A stretch of 64,000 nucleotides of DNA from Hydrogenophaga sp. BPS33 (GCF_009859475.1 NZ_CP044551.1:1-64000); one strand, 5' to 3'. Counted from the first letter of the stretch, positions 8,446 to 17,056 are shown. Notes: generated by a model from the sequence alone, not told the origin. Made by a program: numbers and translations.

Positions 8446-8880
8446 AGTGGGAGCGCCCGGAATTGTGGACATTCCGGCCGAGCTGCGGGCCGAGCGGATC
8501 ACACACCTCCCCTCGCGCGGGCCTGCGGCCCTTCGGGGAGAAAGGCGTCTTCGACGCTTGAACCCCCTACCCTACCCTTCCCCCTTTGAACCATCGCCTG
8601 CGCGCGCAGACGGGCCGCCTACGCACGTTCTCGCCCTGGGTGGCCCTACCCCACACGCCCGCGCCTTCGGCCTTCTGGCGGCCTTTTACGGCCTTTTGCG
8701 CTGCGCTCGTTTTCTGGCTTTCGTCAGAGTGCATGAAACCGCTGTTTTTCCTAGTGCGATGGCGTGCCGCTCGCGTTTCTTGTTGTTTTCTTGTTGTTTT
8801 CTACCTGTTGCATTTCCTGTTTTCTCGGTGTTATACTTCGAGCACGGCCACCTTCGGCCGTTCAACCAGGAGAAACCGAC
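8446..8880 (+). promoter_or_regulatory. ssb upstream region with promoter
   Basis: About 430 bases without a gene. There is an inverted repeat CCGGAAT / ATTCCGG at 8457-8477. A plausible sigma-70 promoter lies at 8808-8837: TTGCAT, 18-bp spacer, TATACT. An AGGAG site at 8868-8872 serves ssb. The promoter probably drives the ssb-korA-like-parA-parB operon. Confidence 0.55.
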
Positions 8881-9237
8881 ATGCAGAAGAACGTCTTCGT
8901 GGGCAATCTCGCCAAGGCCGTTGTCGTCAGCGGCAACGGTGATCGCGCCGTCGCACGCTTCACCCTCATTTCCAACGAATACGCCGGCAAGGACAAGGAA
9001 ACCGGCGAGGCGCGCGAACGCTCGGTGTCGATCCAGTTCACCGCCTTCCGGGCCAAGGCCGAGGCCATCGCCAAGAACGCGATGAAGGGCGATCAACTGA
9101 TCGTTGACTACCGCATCGAGAACAACAACTTCCAGAAGGATGGCGAGGACGTGTACGGCTACAACTTCGTGGTGGAGGACTTCACTTTCGGCGCTCCGGG
9201 CAAGGAGAAGCGCGAACAGTTCCGGGCGGGCCAATGA
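8881..9237 (+). CDS. ssb: Single-stranded DNA-binding protein
   Basis: A 118-residue OB-fold protein starting MQKNVFVGNLAKAVVVSGNG. It has the SSB pattern of strand 1 (VFVGNL), a central RSVSIQFTAFRAKAEAIAKN region and YRIENNNFQKDGEDVYGYNF. It lacks the acidic C-terminal tail of chromosomal SSB, so interaction with host repair proteins may differ. It is the first gene of a tightly packed operon with the KorA-like, parA and parB genes, the same placing of ssb near control genes seen on other broad-host-range plasmids. Confidence 0.85.
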   Translation: MQKNVFVGNLAKAVVVSGNGDRAVARFTLISNEYAGKDKETGEARERSVSIQFTAFRAKAEAIAKNAMKGDQLIVDYRIENNNFQKDGEDVYGYNFVVEDFTFGAPGKEKREQFRAGQ

Positions 9238-9627
9238 ATGACGGCCGCCACCCCAAGGATGAGCGAAGCGGAGTTCGCCCGCGTCGCTGCGACGTGTAGC
9301 AAGTGGTCGGAGCGTTCCTTGGGTGTAGCGCGTGCCCTACTGGTCGAAGGTGTGCCGCTGTCCGATGCGGCAGCGGCGCACGAAATGTCCAGGCAGCAGG
9401 CGAACGTCGTTCGCAACCGCTTCATGGCGAAGGCCGAGAAGCAGCGCGTCGATGCGTTCATGGCACGCGAGAAGCCCAAGCTGGCCGCCACCGTCTTGGA
9501 GCCGTTCGACCAGGACATGCGAACCCTACGGGACAAGGGCTACACGATCCGCCAGATCGTCGCATTCCTGCGCGAACAAGGCATTGAAACCTCAGTGACA
9601 ACCGTCCGCAATTTCTTGAAGGAGTAA
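9238..9627 (+). CDS. KorA/TrfB-like transcriptional repressor
   Basis: A 129-residue protein whose first 65 residues follow the KorA pattern: MSEAEFARVAATCSKWSERS, then ARALLVEGVPLSDAAAAHEM and SRQQANVVRNRF, the helix-turn-helix. The C-terminal part (LRDKGYTIRQIVAFLREQG) has no counterpart in IncP-1 KorA and looks like a second small HTH. ATG 9238 abuts the ssb stop; an internal Met eight codons in is an alternative. Its position just before parA mirrors korA-incC in IncP-1 (58114-59183 here), so it probably represses this operon. Confidence 0.75.
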   Translation: MTAATPRMSEAEFARVAATCSKWSERSLGVARALLVEGVPLSDAAAAHEMSRQQANVVRNRFMAKAEKQRVDAFMAREKPKLAATVLEPFDQDMRTLRDKGYTIRQIVAFLREQGIETSVTTVRNFLKE

Positions 9628-9633
9628 CCGGGC

Positions 9634-10428
9634 ATGAAAACGCTAGTTCTTGCGAACCAGAAAGGCGGAGTCGGCAAGTCGGCCGTCGCCGTCCAGTTCG
9701 CCTACTACCTCGCCGACGTGCTGAAAAAGCGCGTCCTCGTGATCGACTTCGACCACCAACGCAACACGTCGAAAGCCATCCGCACGGGCGGCCTCGCCAC
9801 CGTGTCCGCCATCACCAGCAGCCGCCTTCTGACCTCGAAGACCGACGCCGCGAGCATCGAGCACGCTGATTTTGTCTTGGTGCCCGGCGATGCCGAGCTT
9901 ATCAAGATGGAGAAGCAGGCCGCCGAGCACAACAAGTTCGCCACGAACCTTTACACGTTCCTGGCCGACATTGCCGACCGCTTCGATGTGTGCGTCATCG
10001 ACACCAACCCGAACCCGGACATTCGCCAACTGGCGAGCCTCGTCGTCGGCGACTTCGTGCTGTCTCCGCTCCAGCTCAACCAGGAAGCCATCGACGGCAT
10101 CGGCGACTTGCTGAATCACGACAACATCGGGATTCGCAAGATCAAGGCGACCATCAACAAGAAGCTGGAGCTGATCGGCATCCTTCCCAACATCGTGGAG
10201 CCGACCCCCTTCCAGCGCGAGAACCTGCGCGACCTGTCGGCCGCCTTCGCCAAGCTGCTGATTCCCCTCGGTGCCGGCTTTGCCGCCATCAAGAAGACGA
10301 CCGCCATTCCAGAAGCGCAAGCCGCTGGCCTGCCCGTCTGGAAGCTCGGCAAGAGCAGCGCCCGCGAAGCCTGGGCGCACATCCGCCCCGTGTTCTCCAA
10401 GATCGCCACGCAAATGGGAGTTGAGTAA
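9634..10428 (+). CDS. parA: ParA-type partition ATPase
   Basis: A 264-residue deviant Walker ATPase. The motif KGGVGKS sits at residues 10-16, Walker A' is VLVIDFDHQRNTS and Walker B is DVCVIDTNP. It lacks an N-terminal HTH, so it is the short ParA form, leaving repression to the KorA-like gene upstream. The stop overlaps the parB start (TAATG). It is expected to work with ParB to distribute plasmid copies before cell division. It is distinct from the IncP-1 IncC in the right half. Confidence 0.9.
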   Translation: MKTLVLANQKGGVGKSAVAVQFAYYLADVLKKRVLVIDFDHQRNTSKAIRTGGLATVSAITSSRLLTSKTDAASIEHADFVLVPGDAELIKMEKQAAEHNKFATNLYTFLADIADRFDVCVIDTNPNPDIRQLASLVVGDFVLSPLQLNQEAIDGIGDLLNHDNIGIRKIKATINKKLELIGILPNIVEPTPFQRENLRDLSAAFAKLLIPLGAGFAAIKKTTAIPEAQAAGLPVWKLGKSSAREAWAHIRPVFSKIATQMGVE

Positions 10429-11570
10429 TGGCCCTTGACCTGTCCGCACTGGAAGAAAAGCCCGTCCCGGCCGGCCCCGCTGCCGCGCAGCCGGACGGCA
10501 AGGCGATGCGCGTCAAGCTGACCGACATCGAACCCGATCCGAACCAGCCGCGCACCGAGAAGAAGCCGGAGGAAATCGAGGAAATCGGCCAGAACATCAA
10601 GGAACGGGGCGTGAAGCTGCCCATTTCCGTGAAGCCGCACCCGACGAAGCCCGGCAAGTGGATCATCAACGACGGCGAGCTGCGCTATCTCGGCTCGGAG
10701 TGGGCCAAGGTCGAAGACATCCCCGTGGTTGTCGATGAAGACTTTGACGACTTCGACCAAGTGAACGCGAACGAAAAACGCTTCGCGCTGCGCCCGATGG
10801 AACTCGCCAAGTTCATCAAGCGCAAGCTGGACGAAGGCGTGAAGAAGGGAGAAGTCGCCCGCCGCCTGGGCAAGCCGGCGAACGCCATCACCGAGCTGCT
10901 TGCACTGGTCGAAGCGCCCGCCTGCATCGAGGCCGTCTATACGTCCGGCCGCTGCACGTCGCCGAAGACTCTCTACGAGCTGCGCGCACTCGCCGAGAAG
11001 TTCCCCGAGCAGGTGCAGGAGTGGTGCGACACGGCCGAGGACATCACGCGCCGGAGCGTGGCCGACCTGGGCGACGTGCTGAAAGGCAAGAAGAAGCCAG
11101 TCGCTCCCCTGCCCTCGCCTGCCGACGCTGGCGGCACCGACACGGGCGGCGGCGCTGGAGCTGGCACCGAAGGCGGCGACGGCGACCCGGAAAAATTTCG
11201 TCATGACGAAATTTCGGGCGGCAATCAGGGCGGCACCGACAAGCAAGGCACAGAGCCGAAGGCCAAGCCGAAGGCGACCCCCGGCACCGATGGCGGCACC
11301 GATGGCGACGACACGGGCGCGGGCGGCACTGAACCCGGCGACCTGGGCGAGTTGACCAGTTGGCCGCGTGGCAAGGCCGTATCCGACCCGGACGCCATGA
11401 AAAAGCCGCTGTTGCTGGTCGAGTACGAAGGGCGCGCGGCGGCTGTCCTGCTGAATCGTAGGCCGACCACGCCCGGCCTGATCCGCATCCGCTACGAAGA
11501 TGGCGGCGGCGATGATGAAGTCGATGCCGGCCGCTGCAAGATCAACCTCTTGACGGAGAGCGACAAATGA
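10428..11570 (+). CDS. parB: ParB/KorB-type centromere-binding protein
   Basis: A 380-residue ParB-family protein. The N-terminal ParB/Srx domain (about residues 25-110) holds DIEPDPNQPRTEKKPEEIEE and a variant of the arginine motif (NDGELRYLGS). An HTH region follows (KGEVARRLGKPANAITELLA). Then come a Gly/Asp-rich linker (about residues 220-300) and a C-terminal dimer domain like that of KorB (PLLLVEYEGRAAAVLLNRRP and IRYEDGG). A 22-bp perfect palindrome lies inside the linker-coding region. It is coupled to parA and overlaps the next start by ATGA. Confidence 0.88.
   Translation: MALDLSALEEKPVPAGPAAAQPDGKAMRVKLTDIEPDPNQPRTEKKPEEIEEIGQNIKERGVKLPISVKPHPTKPGKWIINDGELRYLGSEWAKVEDIPVVVDEDFDDFDQVNANEKRFALRPMELAKFIKRKLDEGVKKGEVARRLGKPANAITELLALVEAPACIEAVYTSGRCTSPKTLYELRALAEKFPEQVQEWCDTAEDITRRSVADLGDVLKGKKKPVAPLPSPADAGGTDTGGGAGAGTEGGDGDPEKFRHDEISGGNQGGTDKQGTEPKAKPKATPGTDGGTDGDDTGAGGTEPGDLGELTSWPRGKAVSDPDAMKKPLLLVEYEGRAAAVLLNRRPTTPGLIRIRYEDGGGDDEVDAGRCKINLLTESDK
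11193..11214. promoter_or_regulatory. 22-bp perfect palindrome inside parB, candidate parS/operator
   Basis: A perfect palindrome centred at 11203/11204 with core TTCGTCATGACGAA. The same 14-bp core recurs at 11994-12007, before the mobilization genes. Two copies of one long palindrome beside parB suggest binding sites for the ParB/KorB-like protein. Inferred only. Confidence 0.6.
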
Positions 11571-11866
11571 ACCGGCACAGCGGCGCAGCCGCCTTTCCCC
11601 ACCCCGCCCGCAAGGGCGGAAGGGGGCGGCGTGCTACATCGTGGCCCGGCCGTGCCTGGGCTGTCCTGGCCGCGCTGATCGTCTGCGGGCTGGCCGTGGC
11701 GTTTGCTGTCGGCAGACAGCAAGCCCACGCAGCGCAGCCGGGGGAAGCCTGCGACCTTCACTTTTCCAACGGCACGACCCTGGCGGGCGTGCCCGTTGCG
11801 AAAACAGTCGAGCAGCAGGCGAGGGGACTTGCCAAGCGTGACGACGTAGGCCGAGGCATGTTGTTC
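11567..11866 (+). pseudogene. DUF192-family protein, N-terminal fragment
   Basis: Starts with ATGA overlap at the parB stop. It has a hydrophobic export segment (WAVLAALIVCGLAVAFAV, residues 31-48) followed by the beginning of a DUF192 domain, GTTLAGVPVAKTVEQQARGL and GRGMLF. After about residue 100 the homology ends abruptly; the frame runs on without similarity through a terminator hairpin and the oriT region. I read it as a 3'-truncated DUF192 gene. Intact members have roughly 40-50 further residues of domain. Confidence 0.6.
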
Positions 11867-11896
11867 ACCGCTGTAGGCCACGTTTCGATGCCAAGC

Positions 11897-11921
11897 AAAA
11901 GCCGCCGTAAGGCGGCTTTTT
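11897..11921 (+). terminator. Rho-independent terminator of the ssb-parB operon
   Basis: Stem AAAAGCCGCC / GGCGGCTTTT with a GTAA loop and a T-run. A good bidirectional intrinsic terminator located after parB and the DUF192 remnant. Confidence 0.85.
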
Positions 11922-11993
11922 CGTTCCCATCACGAAATTCTTCCGTGAGTGTCGGGTGCAAGACCGCGTTTCCCGACAAAAGAGGGCCAAAAC

Positions 11994-12007
11994 TTCGTCA
12001 TGACGAA
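11994..12007. promoter_or_regulatory. Palindrome TTCGTCATGACGAA before mob genes
   Basis: A perfect 14-bp palindrome identical to the core of the 22-bp palindrome in parB. It lies 27 bases before the predicted nic site and 105 bases before mobC, so its binder could couple partition control to mobilization. Confidence 0.55.
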
Positions 12008-12029
12008 AAGAGTGTGGGGGGGTGTGGGC

Positions 12030-12075
12030 TAATGCAGGATAGGCTAACGCCGGTAGTGTGTGCTACACTACGTTT
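12030..12075 (-). other. Probable oriT with IncP-type nic core
   Basis: On the minus strand 12043-12034 reads CCTATCCTGC, the core found at the RP4-type nic site, where cleavage falls after TCCTG. An inverted repeat GTAGTGT / ACACTAC at 12053-12071 lies beside it, as relaxase recognition hairpins do. It is directly upstream of mobC and the MOBP relaxase. Position and motif support oriT; cleavage is inferred. Confidence 0.7.
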
Positions 12076-12111
12076 GCACATTGACCCCCCCACCCCGATT
12101 AGGAGGCACCT

Positions 12112-12711
12112 ATGCCGCGCAAGGCCGAGATTGGGGCGACACGAGATAGCTACGTATATCGTCTTCGCGTACCCGCTCCGTTGAAGGCGCAATGGGACGA
12201 GCATTGCGCCAAGCAAGACAAGAATCCGTCCGTGGTGATGCGGGCGCTGATGCGCTACATCATCCAGGACGACATGCCTCCCGACGTTCGCCGCTGGATT
12301 GCAGAGCAAACCGAGGGCGAGCCGGACGACGGGCCGAAAGAACGCCTTGAAGTCCGTTTCACTCCGACCGAGTTCCAGGGCATCACGGCCCGTTCCGAGG
12401 CCGAGGGCTGTTCGCCGCAGCGTTGGGTTATCAACTGCGTGCGCGCGAGCCTCACGCACGAACCGCAGTTCACGATGGAGACGACGAAAGCCCTATGGGA
12501 GTCGTCCTACCAGCTTCGGGCTATCGGTCGGAATCTGAACCAGATCGCCAAGCGGTTGAACGAAGGCAAGCCGGCGAACATCAAGACCGAGCAGATAGAG
12601 AAGCTGGCGACGTACATCTACCGGCATACCGATAAGGTGGCGGCCGTACAGGACGCCAGCCTTAGCCGTTGGGGCATCCAGGTGAAAGGGGCCGGCGATG
12701 GCGAAGCGTGA
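12112..12711 (+). CDS. mobC: MobC-like relaxosome accessory protein
   Basis: A 199-residue protein starting MPRKAEIGATRDSYVYRLRV after an AGGAGG site. A ribbon-helix-helix-like N-terminus is followed by a MobC-type C-terminal region (ESSYQLRAIGRNLNQIAKRLNEG), the hallmark of proteins that help MOBP relaxases open oriT. It overlaps the relaxase start by 14 bases, so the two are coupled. The gene is preceded by the probable oriT. Confidence 0.82.
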   Translation: MPRKAEIGATRDSYVYRLRVPAPLKAQWDEHCAKQDKNPSVVMRALMRYIIQDDMPPDVRRWIAEQTEGEPDDGPKERLEVRFTPTEFQGITARSEAEGCSPQRWVINCVRASLTHEPQFTMETTKALWESSYQLRAIGRNLNQIAKRLNEGKPANIKTEQIEKLATYIYRHTDKVAAVQDASLSRWGIQVKGAGDGEA

Positions 12712-13783
12712 GATTGACGGCGTTATCAAGGATTGGGGCGAACGCGCGGATTACGGCCGCGTCCAGGGCCGCAAGGGTAAGAACATCGCGGGCGGGCGCT
12801 ATGCCAAGGCCGCGCCGACCAAGAGGCCGGCCGGGCGTGAAAAGCTGGCAGCGACCGTGCGCAAGGCTCCCGAAGTCATGGTGAAGATTTCGGGCGGCGG
12901 TAAGGACATGCGCAGCATCAAGGCGCACATGGACTACATATCGCGGAACGGGGCCGTCGAGCTGGAGGACGAGCAGGGCAGGGTTCACCAGGGCAAGGAA
13001 GACGTGCGAGCTGTCCGCGACGACTGGCGCGGCGGTGGCATCCCCTACGAGGATGGCAAGAAGCGCGAGGCGTTCAACATCGTGCTGTCCATGCCGCCCG
13101 GCACCGACCGGGCTTCGGTGAAGAATGCAGCCCGCGCCTTCGCGTCCGAGCTGTTCGGCAATCACCAGTACGTTTTTGCCGCACACGACGACGAGAAGCA
13201 CCCGCACGTTCACCTAGCCGTCAAGGCTGTTGACCTGGACGGCGTGAGGCTCAACCCGCGCAAGGCCGACTTGCAGCACTGGCGCGAGACGTTCGCCGAG
13301 AAGTTGCGGGAGCAGGGCATCGAGGCCAACGCAACGCCCAGGAAGGTGCGGGGCGTGGTGCAGAAGGCCGAGAAGCAGGCCGTCCGCCACATCGACCGAG
13401 AACACGCCAAAGGCAGGCGCAAGGCACCGGCCCGCGTGTCCGCCTCGCAGCGTGAGGCGGCCGAGCTGGAGGCAAGGGCAGGGCGCAAGCACGTCAACCC
13501 GGCGCACGACAACATCATCGCGCAGCGCAAGAGCGTGCAGCACGATTTCGGCACGGTGGCGCGGGCGCTGGCAACCGGCGACCAGGACGACAAGCGCCTA
13601 GCGGTCGAGGTTGTCCAGTTCGTCAAGCAGATGCCGCCGATCAAGACGCGGCACGCCGAGCAGGTCGAGGCGTTGCAGCGGGCCACGGTGCAGCAGGGCG
13701 GGCAGGGCGTCGAGCAGACGCAGCAGCCAGGGAAGCCAAGCCCGGAGCAGGGCAGGGCAGAGGACAAGGGGCGCGGGCGTTGA
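12698..13783 (+). CDS. MOBP-type relaxase
   Basis: A 361-residue relaxase. The metal-binding motif HDDEKHPHVHL has His163, His168, His170 and His172, and the upstream segment SIKAHMDYISRNG contains the candidate catalytic Tyr80. After about residue 200 the protein is basic and helical, without a primase or helicase domain, so it is compact compared with RP4 TraI. It would nick oriT and pilot the strand. No coupling protein or mating-pair genes are seen in this half, so the replicon would be mobilizable rather than self-transmissible on this evidence. IS1071 is inserted 69 bp after the stop. Confidence 0.9.
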   Translation: MAKREIDGVIKDWGERADYGRVQGRKGKNIAGGRYAKAAPTKRPAGREKLAATVRKAPEVMVKISGGGKDMRSIKAHMDYISRNGAVELEDEQGRVHQGKEDVRAVRDDWRGGGIPYEDGKKREAFNIVLSMPPGTDRASVKNAARAFASELFGNHQYVFAAHDDEKHPHVHLAVKAVDLDGVRLNPRKADLQHWRETFAEKLREQGIEANATPRKVRGVVQKAEKQAVRHIDREHAKGRRKAPARVSASQREAAELEARAGRKHVNPAHDNIIAQRKSVQHDFGTVARALATGDQDDKRLAVEVVQFVKQMPPIKTRHAEQVEALQRATVQQGGQGVEQTQQPGKPSPEQGRAEDKGRGR

Positions 13784-13784
13784 T

Positions 13785-13824
13785 GGTGACAGGCAGATCC
13801 ACCAGGTTGGTGGATTCTGTCACC
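13785..13824. repeat. Ninth 40-bp GGTGAC-N28-GTCACC element
   Basis: The most regular copy: outer arms GGTGACAG / CTGTCACC (8 bp) and inner arms ATCCACCA / TGGTGGAT. It starts one base after the relaxase stop. Its first 26 bp differ at one base from the copy at 7048. Confidence 0.85.
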
Positions 13825-13852
13825 AACGGCCTTGACACGATTTCGCTTATAA

Positions 13853-16800
13853 GGGGTCTCCTCGTTTTCAGTGCAATAAGTGACGGTACGCAAAGCTAGC
13901 ACTGGCGCGGGGGTGGTCTGGGTAGACCGTTGATTTCATTGACTTTCCTGTTCGCTTTGTAAACGGGTATGGTGGCCTCCCACTTTTGAGGTTCACGATG
14001 CAGGGTTGGCACACAACGTTTTTGGGGATGCGTGGGCTCCCCCGCGATATCAGCGACTTCGAGATGAAGGCATTTTTCACCTTCGATGGTGCCGAGCGCG
14101 ACGCAATCAATGCACGCCGAGGTGATTCCCACAAGCTTGGTCTGGCGCTCCATATTGGTTTCCTGCGCATGAGTGGGCGTTTGCTCGGTGCCTTTCGGGT
14201 AATTCCAGTAGCCTTGTGGCGCCACCTTGGCAACGAGCTTGGCATTGCAGCACCAGAAGTCGCCTCGCTGAGAGCCATGTATGAACGCGGGCGCACGCTA
14301 TTCGATCACCAACAAGTAGCCTGCACGGTCCTTGGATTCCAGTGGATGAGCGAGCACCAGCGCCGCTCACTGGTACGTGAACTGCGCGACGAAGTGGCGC
14401 GCTGCGCCGACCGCGATCAGCTACTCGTGCGGGCGCGTCAATGGCTGTACAAGAACAAGCTGGTGATCGTGCACGAGCGGGCAATTCGGACACTGATTGC
14501 GGCGGCACTTGCCCAGCTTGAAGTTGAAACAGGCACCGCCATCGCCGCCAGCGTTGATCCAGCAACACTTGATCGCTGGCGAGCCTCAGTTTCAGAGCTG
14601 CGCCCAGATGGACAAACCCAGCAGAGTTGGCTATGGGCTGCACCGGCGAAACACTCAACCCGCCAAATCAGCGAGGTACTGGAGCGCATCGACCTGCTTT
14701 ACACGCTGGACGTTCATAAGCACCTGGCAGACATCCCCGATCTCATCTTGCGCCGCTACGCGCGCCGACTTGTCTCCAGGCCGCCCTCAGCCGGAGCCAA
14801 GATCAAAGAGCCAGCGCGCACCGTGGAGGTCGCATGCTTTCTTCGGTATTGCCTGTTCACCACCACAGACCAGTTGATCCTTATGGTGCAGCGCCGGATC
14901 GCCGATCTGTGGCGTCAGGCTGCCGCCGATGTCCCCGCTACCGTCAATTGGGCCGCAATGTACAAAACGCTGCTCGGCGAACTTGTTGCCTTGAGCGCGC
15001 AAGGTGCGGTGCCAGATGCTGAGTTGCGTGCCCGTCTTGAAGCCTTGATCACCGAAACCCAGAAACGCAAACCACCGAGCAGGGCCTCCCTGGTCCGCGA
15101 GGGATTGATTGATGGAATTCGCCCCGTGCGGTCGTTGCTCGTCGCCATTGCAAAGCTGCCCTGGCAGGCCACCGGCGAGCATCCTGCCATCGAGTACCTT
15201 GCCAAGCTGCAAGCTTTATATCTCAAAGGATCCAGAAAGCTGCCAGTTGAAGTGGTGGCACCAAGTCTGGGAATGATCTGGCAGGTTTCGATCTCCAGCC
15301 CAGACCGGGAACGGGCGTTTCAGGCGTTGGAGGTGGCCACCCTGTTTGCCCTGCGCCGCGCGGTGCGCAATGGCTCGGTCTGGATTGAGCACAGCCTGAG
15401 CTTTCGGGGTCGTGCGCGCTTGTTCTTCACGGACGAGCGTTGGCAGGCAGAGTCCAAGAAACACTATGCCCGTCTATCGTTACCCAGCAAGGCTGCCACT
15501 TTCTTGAAGCCTTTGCTGGCCAGAGTAACTGCCGGTGTCGATGCGGTGGCCGCTGCAGCCCGCAGTGGCGTACTGCGCGTGGATGATGAACTCCATTTGT
15601 CGCCATTGCCCGCAGAGGACGAAGACCCAGAAGTGACCAAGCTGCGCGCGGCTTTGGATCACCGCATCGGTGAGGTTCAATTGCCGGAAGTGATTCTGGC
15701 CGTTGACGCCCAGGTGCGCTTTAGCTGGATCATGCTCGGACGTGAGCCGCGCTCTACCGACGAGCTGCTGATGGTCTATGCCGGCATCATGGCCCACGGC
15801 ACCAGTCTGACTGCGGTCGAATGCGCGCGCATGATTCCGCAATTGTCTGCCACCAGCATTCGCCAGGCCATGCGCTGGGCGCGGGACGAACGGCGTCTGA
15901 GCCAGGCCTGCCAGGCTGTGCTGGAATTCATGCAGCGACACCCGATTGCCGCCACCTGGGGGCGGTCCGATTTGGCATCTTCTGACATGATGACCATGGA
16001 GACCACCAAACGGGTGTGGCAAGCCCGGCTTGATCCTCGGCGCAACACACCTTCCATTGGAATCTACTCCCATGTAAAAGACCGGTGGGGCATCTTCCAT
16101 GCGCAGCCCTTTGTGCTCAATGAGCGCCAGGCGGGCGTGGCCATTGAAGGTGTCATCCGCCAAGAAAAGCTGGAGACCAGCCAGCTTGCTGTGGATACCC
16201 ATGGCTACACCGACTTTGCCATGTCACATGCCCGTTTGCTTGGTTTTGATCTTTGCCCGCGGTTGAAGGAACTCAAACAGCGCCACCTCTTTGTGCCACG
16301 CGGCACCAAAGTGCCCGCAGAAATCGCTGCGGTGTGCGAAGCCAATGTCGACGTCGCTTTGATCGAAAAGCATTGGGATAGTCTGGTGCACCTGGCAGCC
16401 TCGGTCATGAGCGGACATGCCAGTGCGGTGGCAGCTCTTGCGCGGTTCGGTTCTGCCGCCCAGGGCGATCCAATCTATGAGGCTGGCGTGCAATTGGGGC
16501 GGTTGCTGCGTACGGCGTTTTTGGCTGACTACTTTGTCAAGGACGCTTTCAGGAACGAGTTGCGCCGGGTGCTCAATCGGGGCGAGGCTGTTAACGCCCT
16601 CAAGCGCGCCATTTATACCGGCCGGATCAGCCCGGCGCAGGCCAAACGTGTCGATGAAATGCAGGCTGTGGCCGATGCGTTGAGCCTGATGGCCAACATC
16701 GTGATGGCGTGGAATACCTCACAGATGCAGGCGGTCCTGGATCGCTGGTCGAACCGCCGCCAGGTCATTCCACCGGAACTGATCGGGAAGATTGCGCCCA

Positions 16801-17056
16801 CCAGGCTGGAGAGCATCAACTTGCGGGGTGTGTTTCGCTTCCCGGTTGACCGCTATGCTGACCAAATCCTGCCTTCGCGGCCAAATGCATCGATAACTGG
16901 CACCAATGGATGAAACCGACCACGGTTTGACGCCACGAATCGCAGATTTGAAAGTGAACAGGAAAGTCAATGAAATCAACGATCTACCAACACCACCTCC
17001 GCGCCAGTGCTAGCTTTTCGTACCGTCACTTATTGCACTGAAAACGAGGAGACCCC
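13853..17056 (+). mobile_element. IS1071 copy 1 (intact, 3204 bp)
   Basis: Starts GGGGTCTCCTCG and ends with its complement, with about 110-bp terminal inverted repeats (13853-13962 and 16947-17056). Length 3204 bp and a single long transposase gene match IS1071, a Tn3-family element known to flank catabolic genes in betaproteobacteria. The flanking five bases (TATAA left, AACCA right) do not match, so no target duplication remains. The right end cuts into an IS91-like element. Confidence 0.95.
13998..16913 (+). CDS. tnpA: IS1071 transposase TnpA (intact)
   Basis: A 971-residue Tn3-family DDE transposase from ATG 13998 (a TTG four codons upstream is less likely). It is full length for IS1071 and identical to copy 3. 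Family hallmarks lie in the C-terminal half, for example the conserved HGYTD and WDSL regions typical of Tn3 transposases. No resolvase accompanies it, as usual for IS1071, so cointegrates resolve by homologous recombination. With two intact genes in the window, all four copies could be mobilized in trans. Confidence 0.95.
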   Translation: MQGWHTTFLGMRGLPRDISDFEMKAFFTFDGAERDAINARRGDSHKLGLALHIGFLRMSGRLLGAFRVIPVALWRHLGNELGIAAPEVASLRAMYERGRTLFDHQQVACTVLGFQWMSEHQRRSLVRELRDEVARCADRDQLLVRARQWLYKNKLVIVHERAIRTLIAAALAQLEVETGTAIAASVDPATLDRWRASVSELRPDGQTQQSWLWAAPAKHSTRQISEVLERIDLLYTLDVHKHLADIPDLILRRYARRLVSRPPSAGAKIKEPARTVEVACFLRYCLFTTTDQLILMVQRRIADLWRQAAADVPATVNWAAMYKTLLGELVALSAQGAVPDAELRARLEALITETQKRKPPSRASLVREGLIDGIRPVRSLLVAIAKLPWQATGEHPAIEYLAKLQALYLKGSRKLPVEVVAPSLGMIWQVSISSPDRERAFQALEVATLFALRRAVRNGSVWIEHSLSFRGRARLFFTDERWQAESKKHYARLSLPSKAATFLKPLLARVTAGVDAVAAAARSGVLRVDDELHLSPLPAEDEDPEVTKLRAALDHRIGEVQLPEVILAVDAQVRFSWIMLGREPRSTDELLMVYAGIMAHGTSLTAVECARMIPQLSATSIRQAMRWARDERRLSQACQAVLEFMQRHPIAATWGRSDLASSDMMTMETTKRVWQARLDPRRNTPSIGIYSHVKDRWGIFHAQPFVLNERQAGVAIEGVIRQEKLETSQLAVDTHGYTDFAMSHARLLGFDLCPRLKELKQRHLFVPRGTKVPAEIAAVCEANVDVALIEKHWDSLVHLAASVMSGHASAVAALARFGSAAQGDPIYEAGVQLGRLLRTAFLADYFVKDAFRNELRRVLNRGEAVNALKRAIYTGRISPAQAKRVDEMQAVADALSLMANIVMAWNTSQMQAVLDRWSNRRQVIPPELIGKIAPTRLESINLRGVFRFPVDRYADQILPSRPNASITGTNG

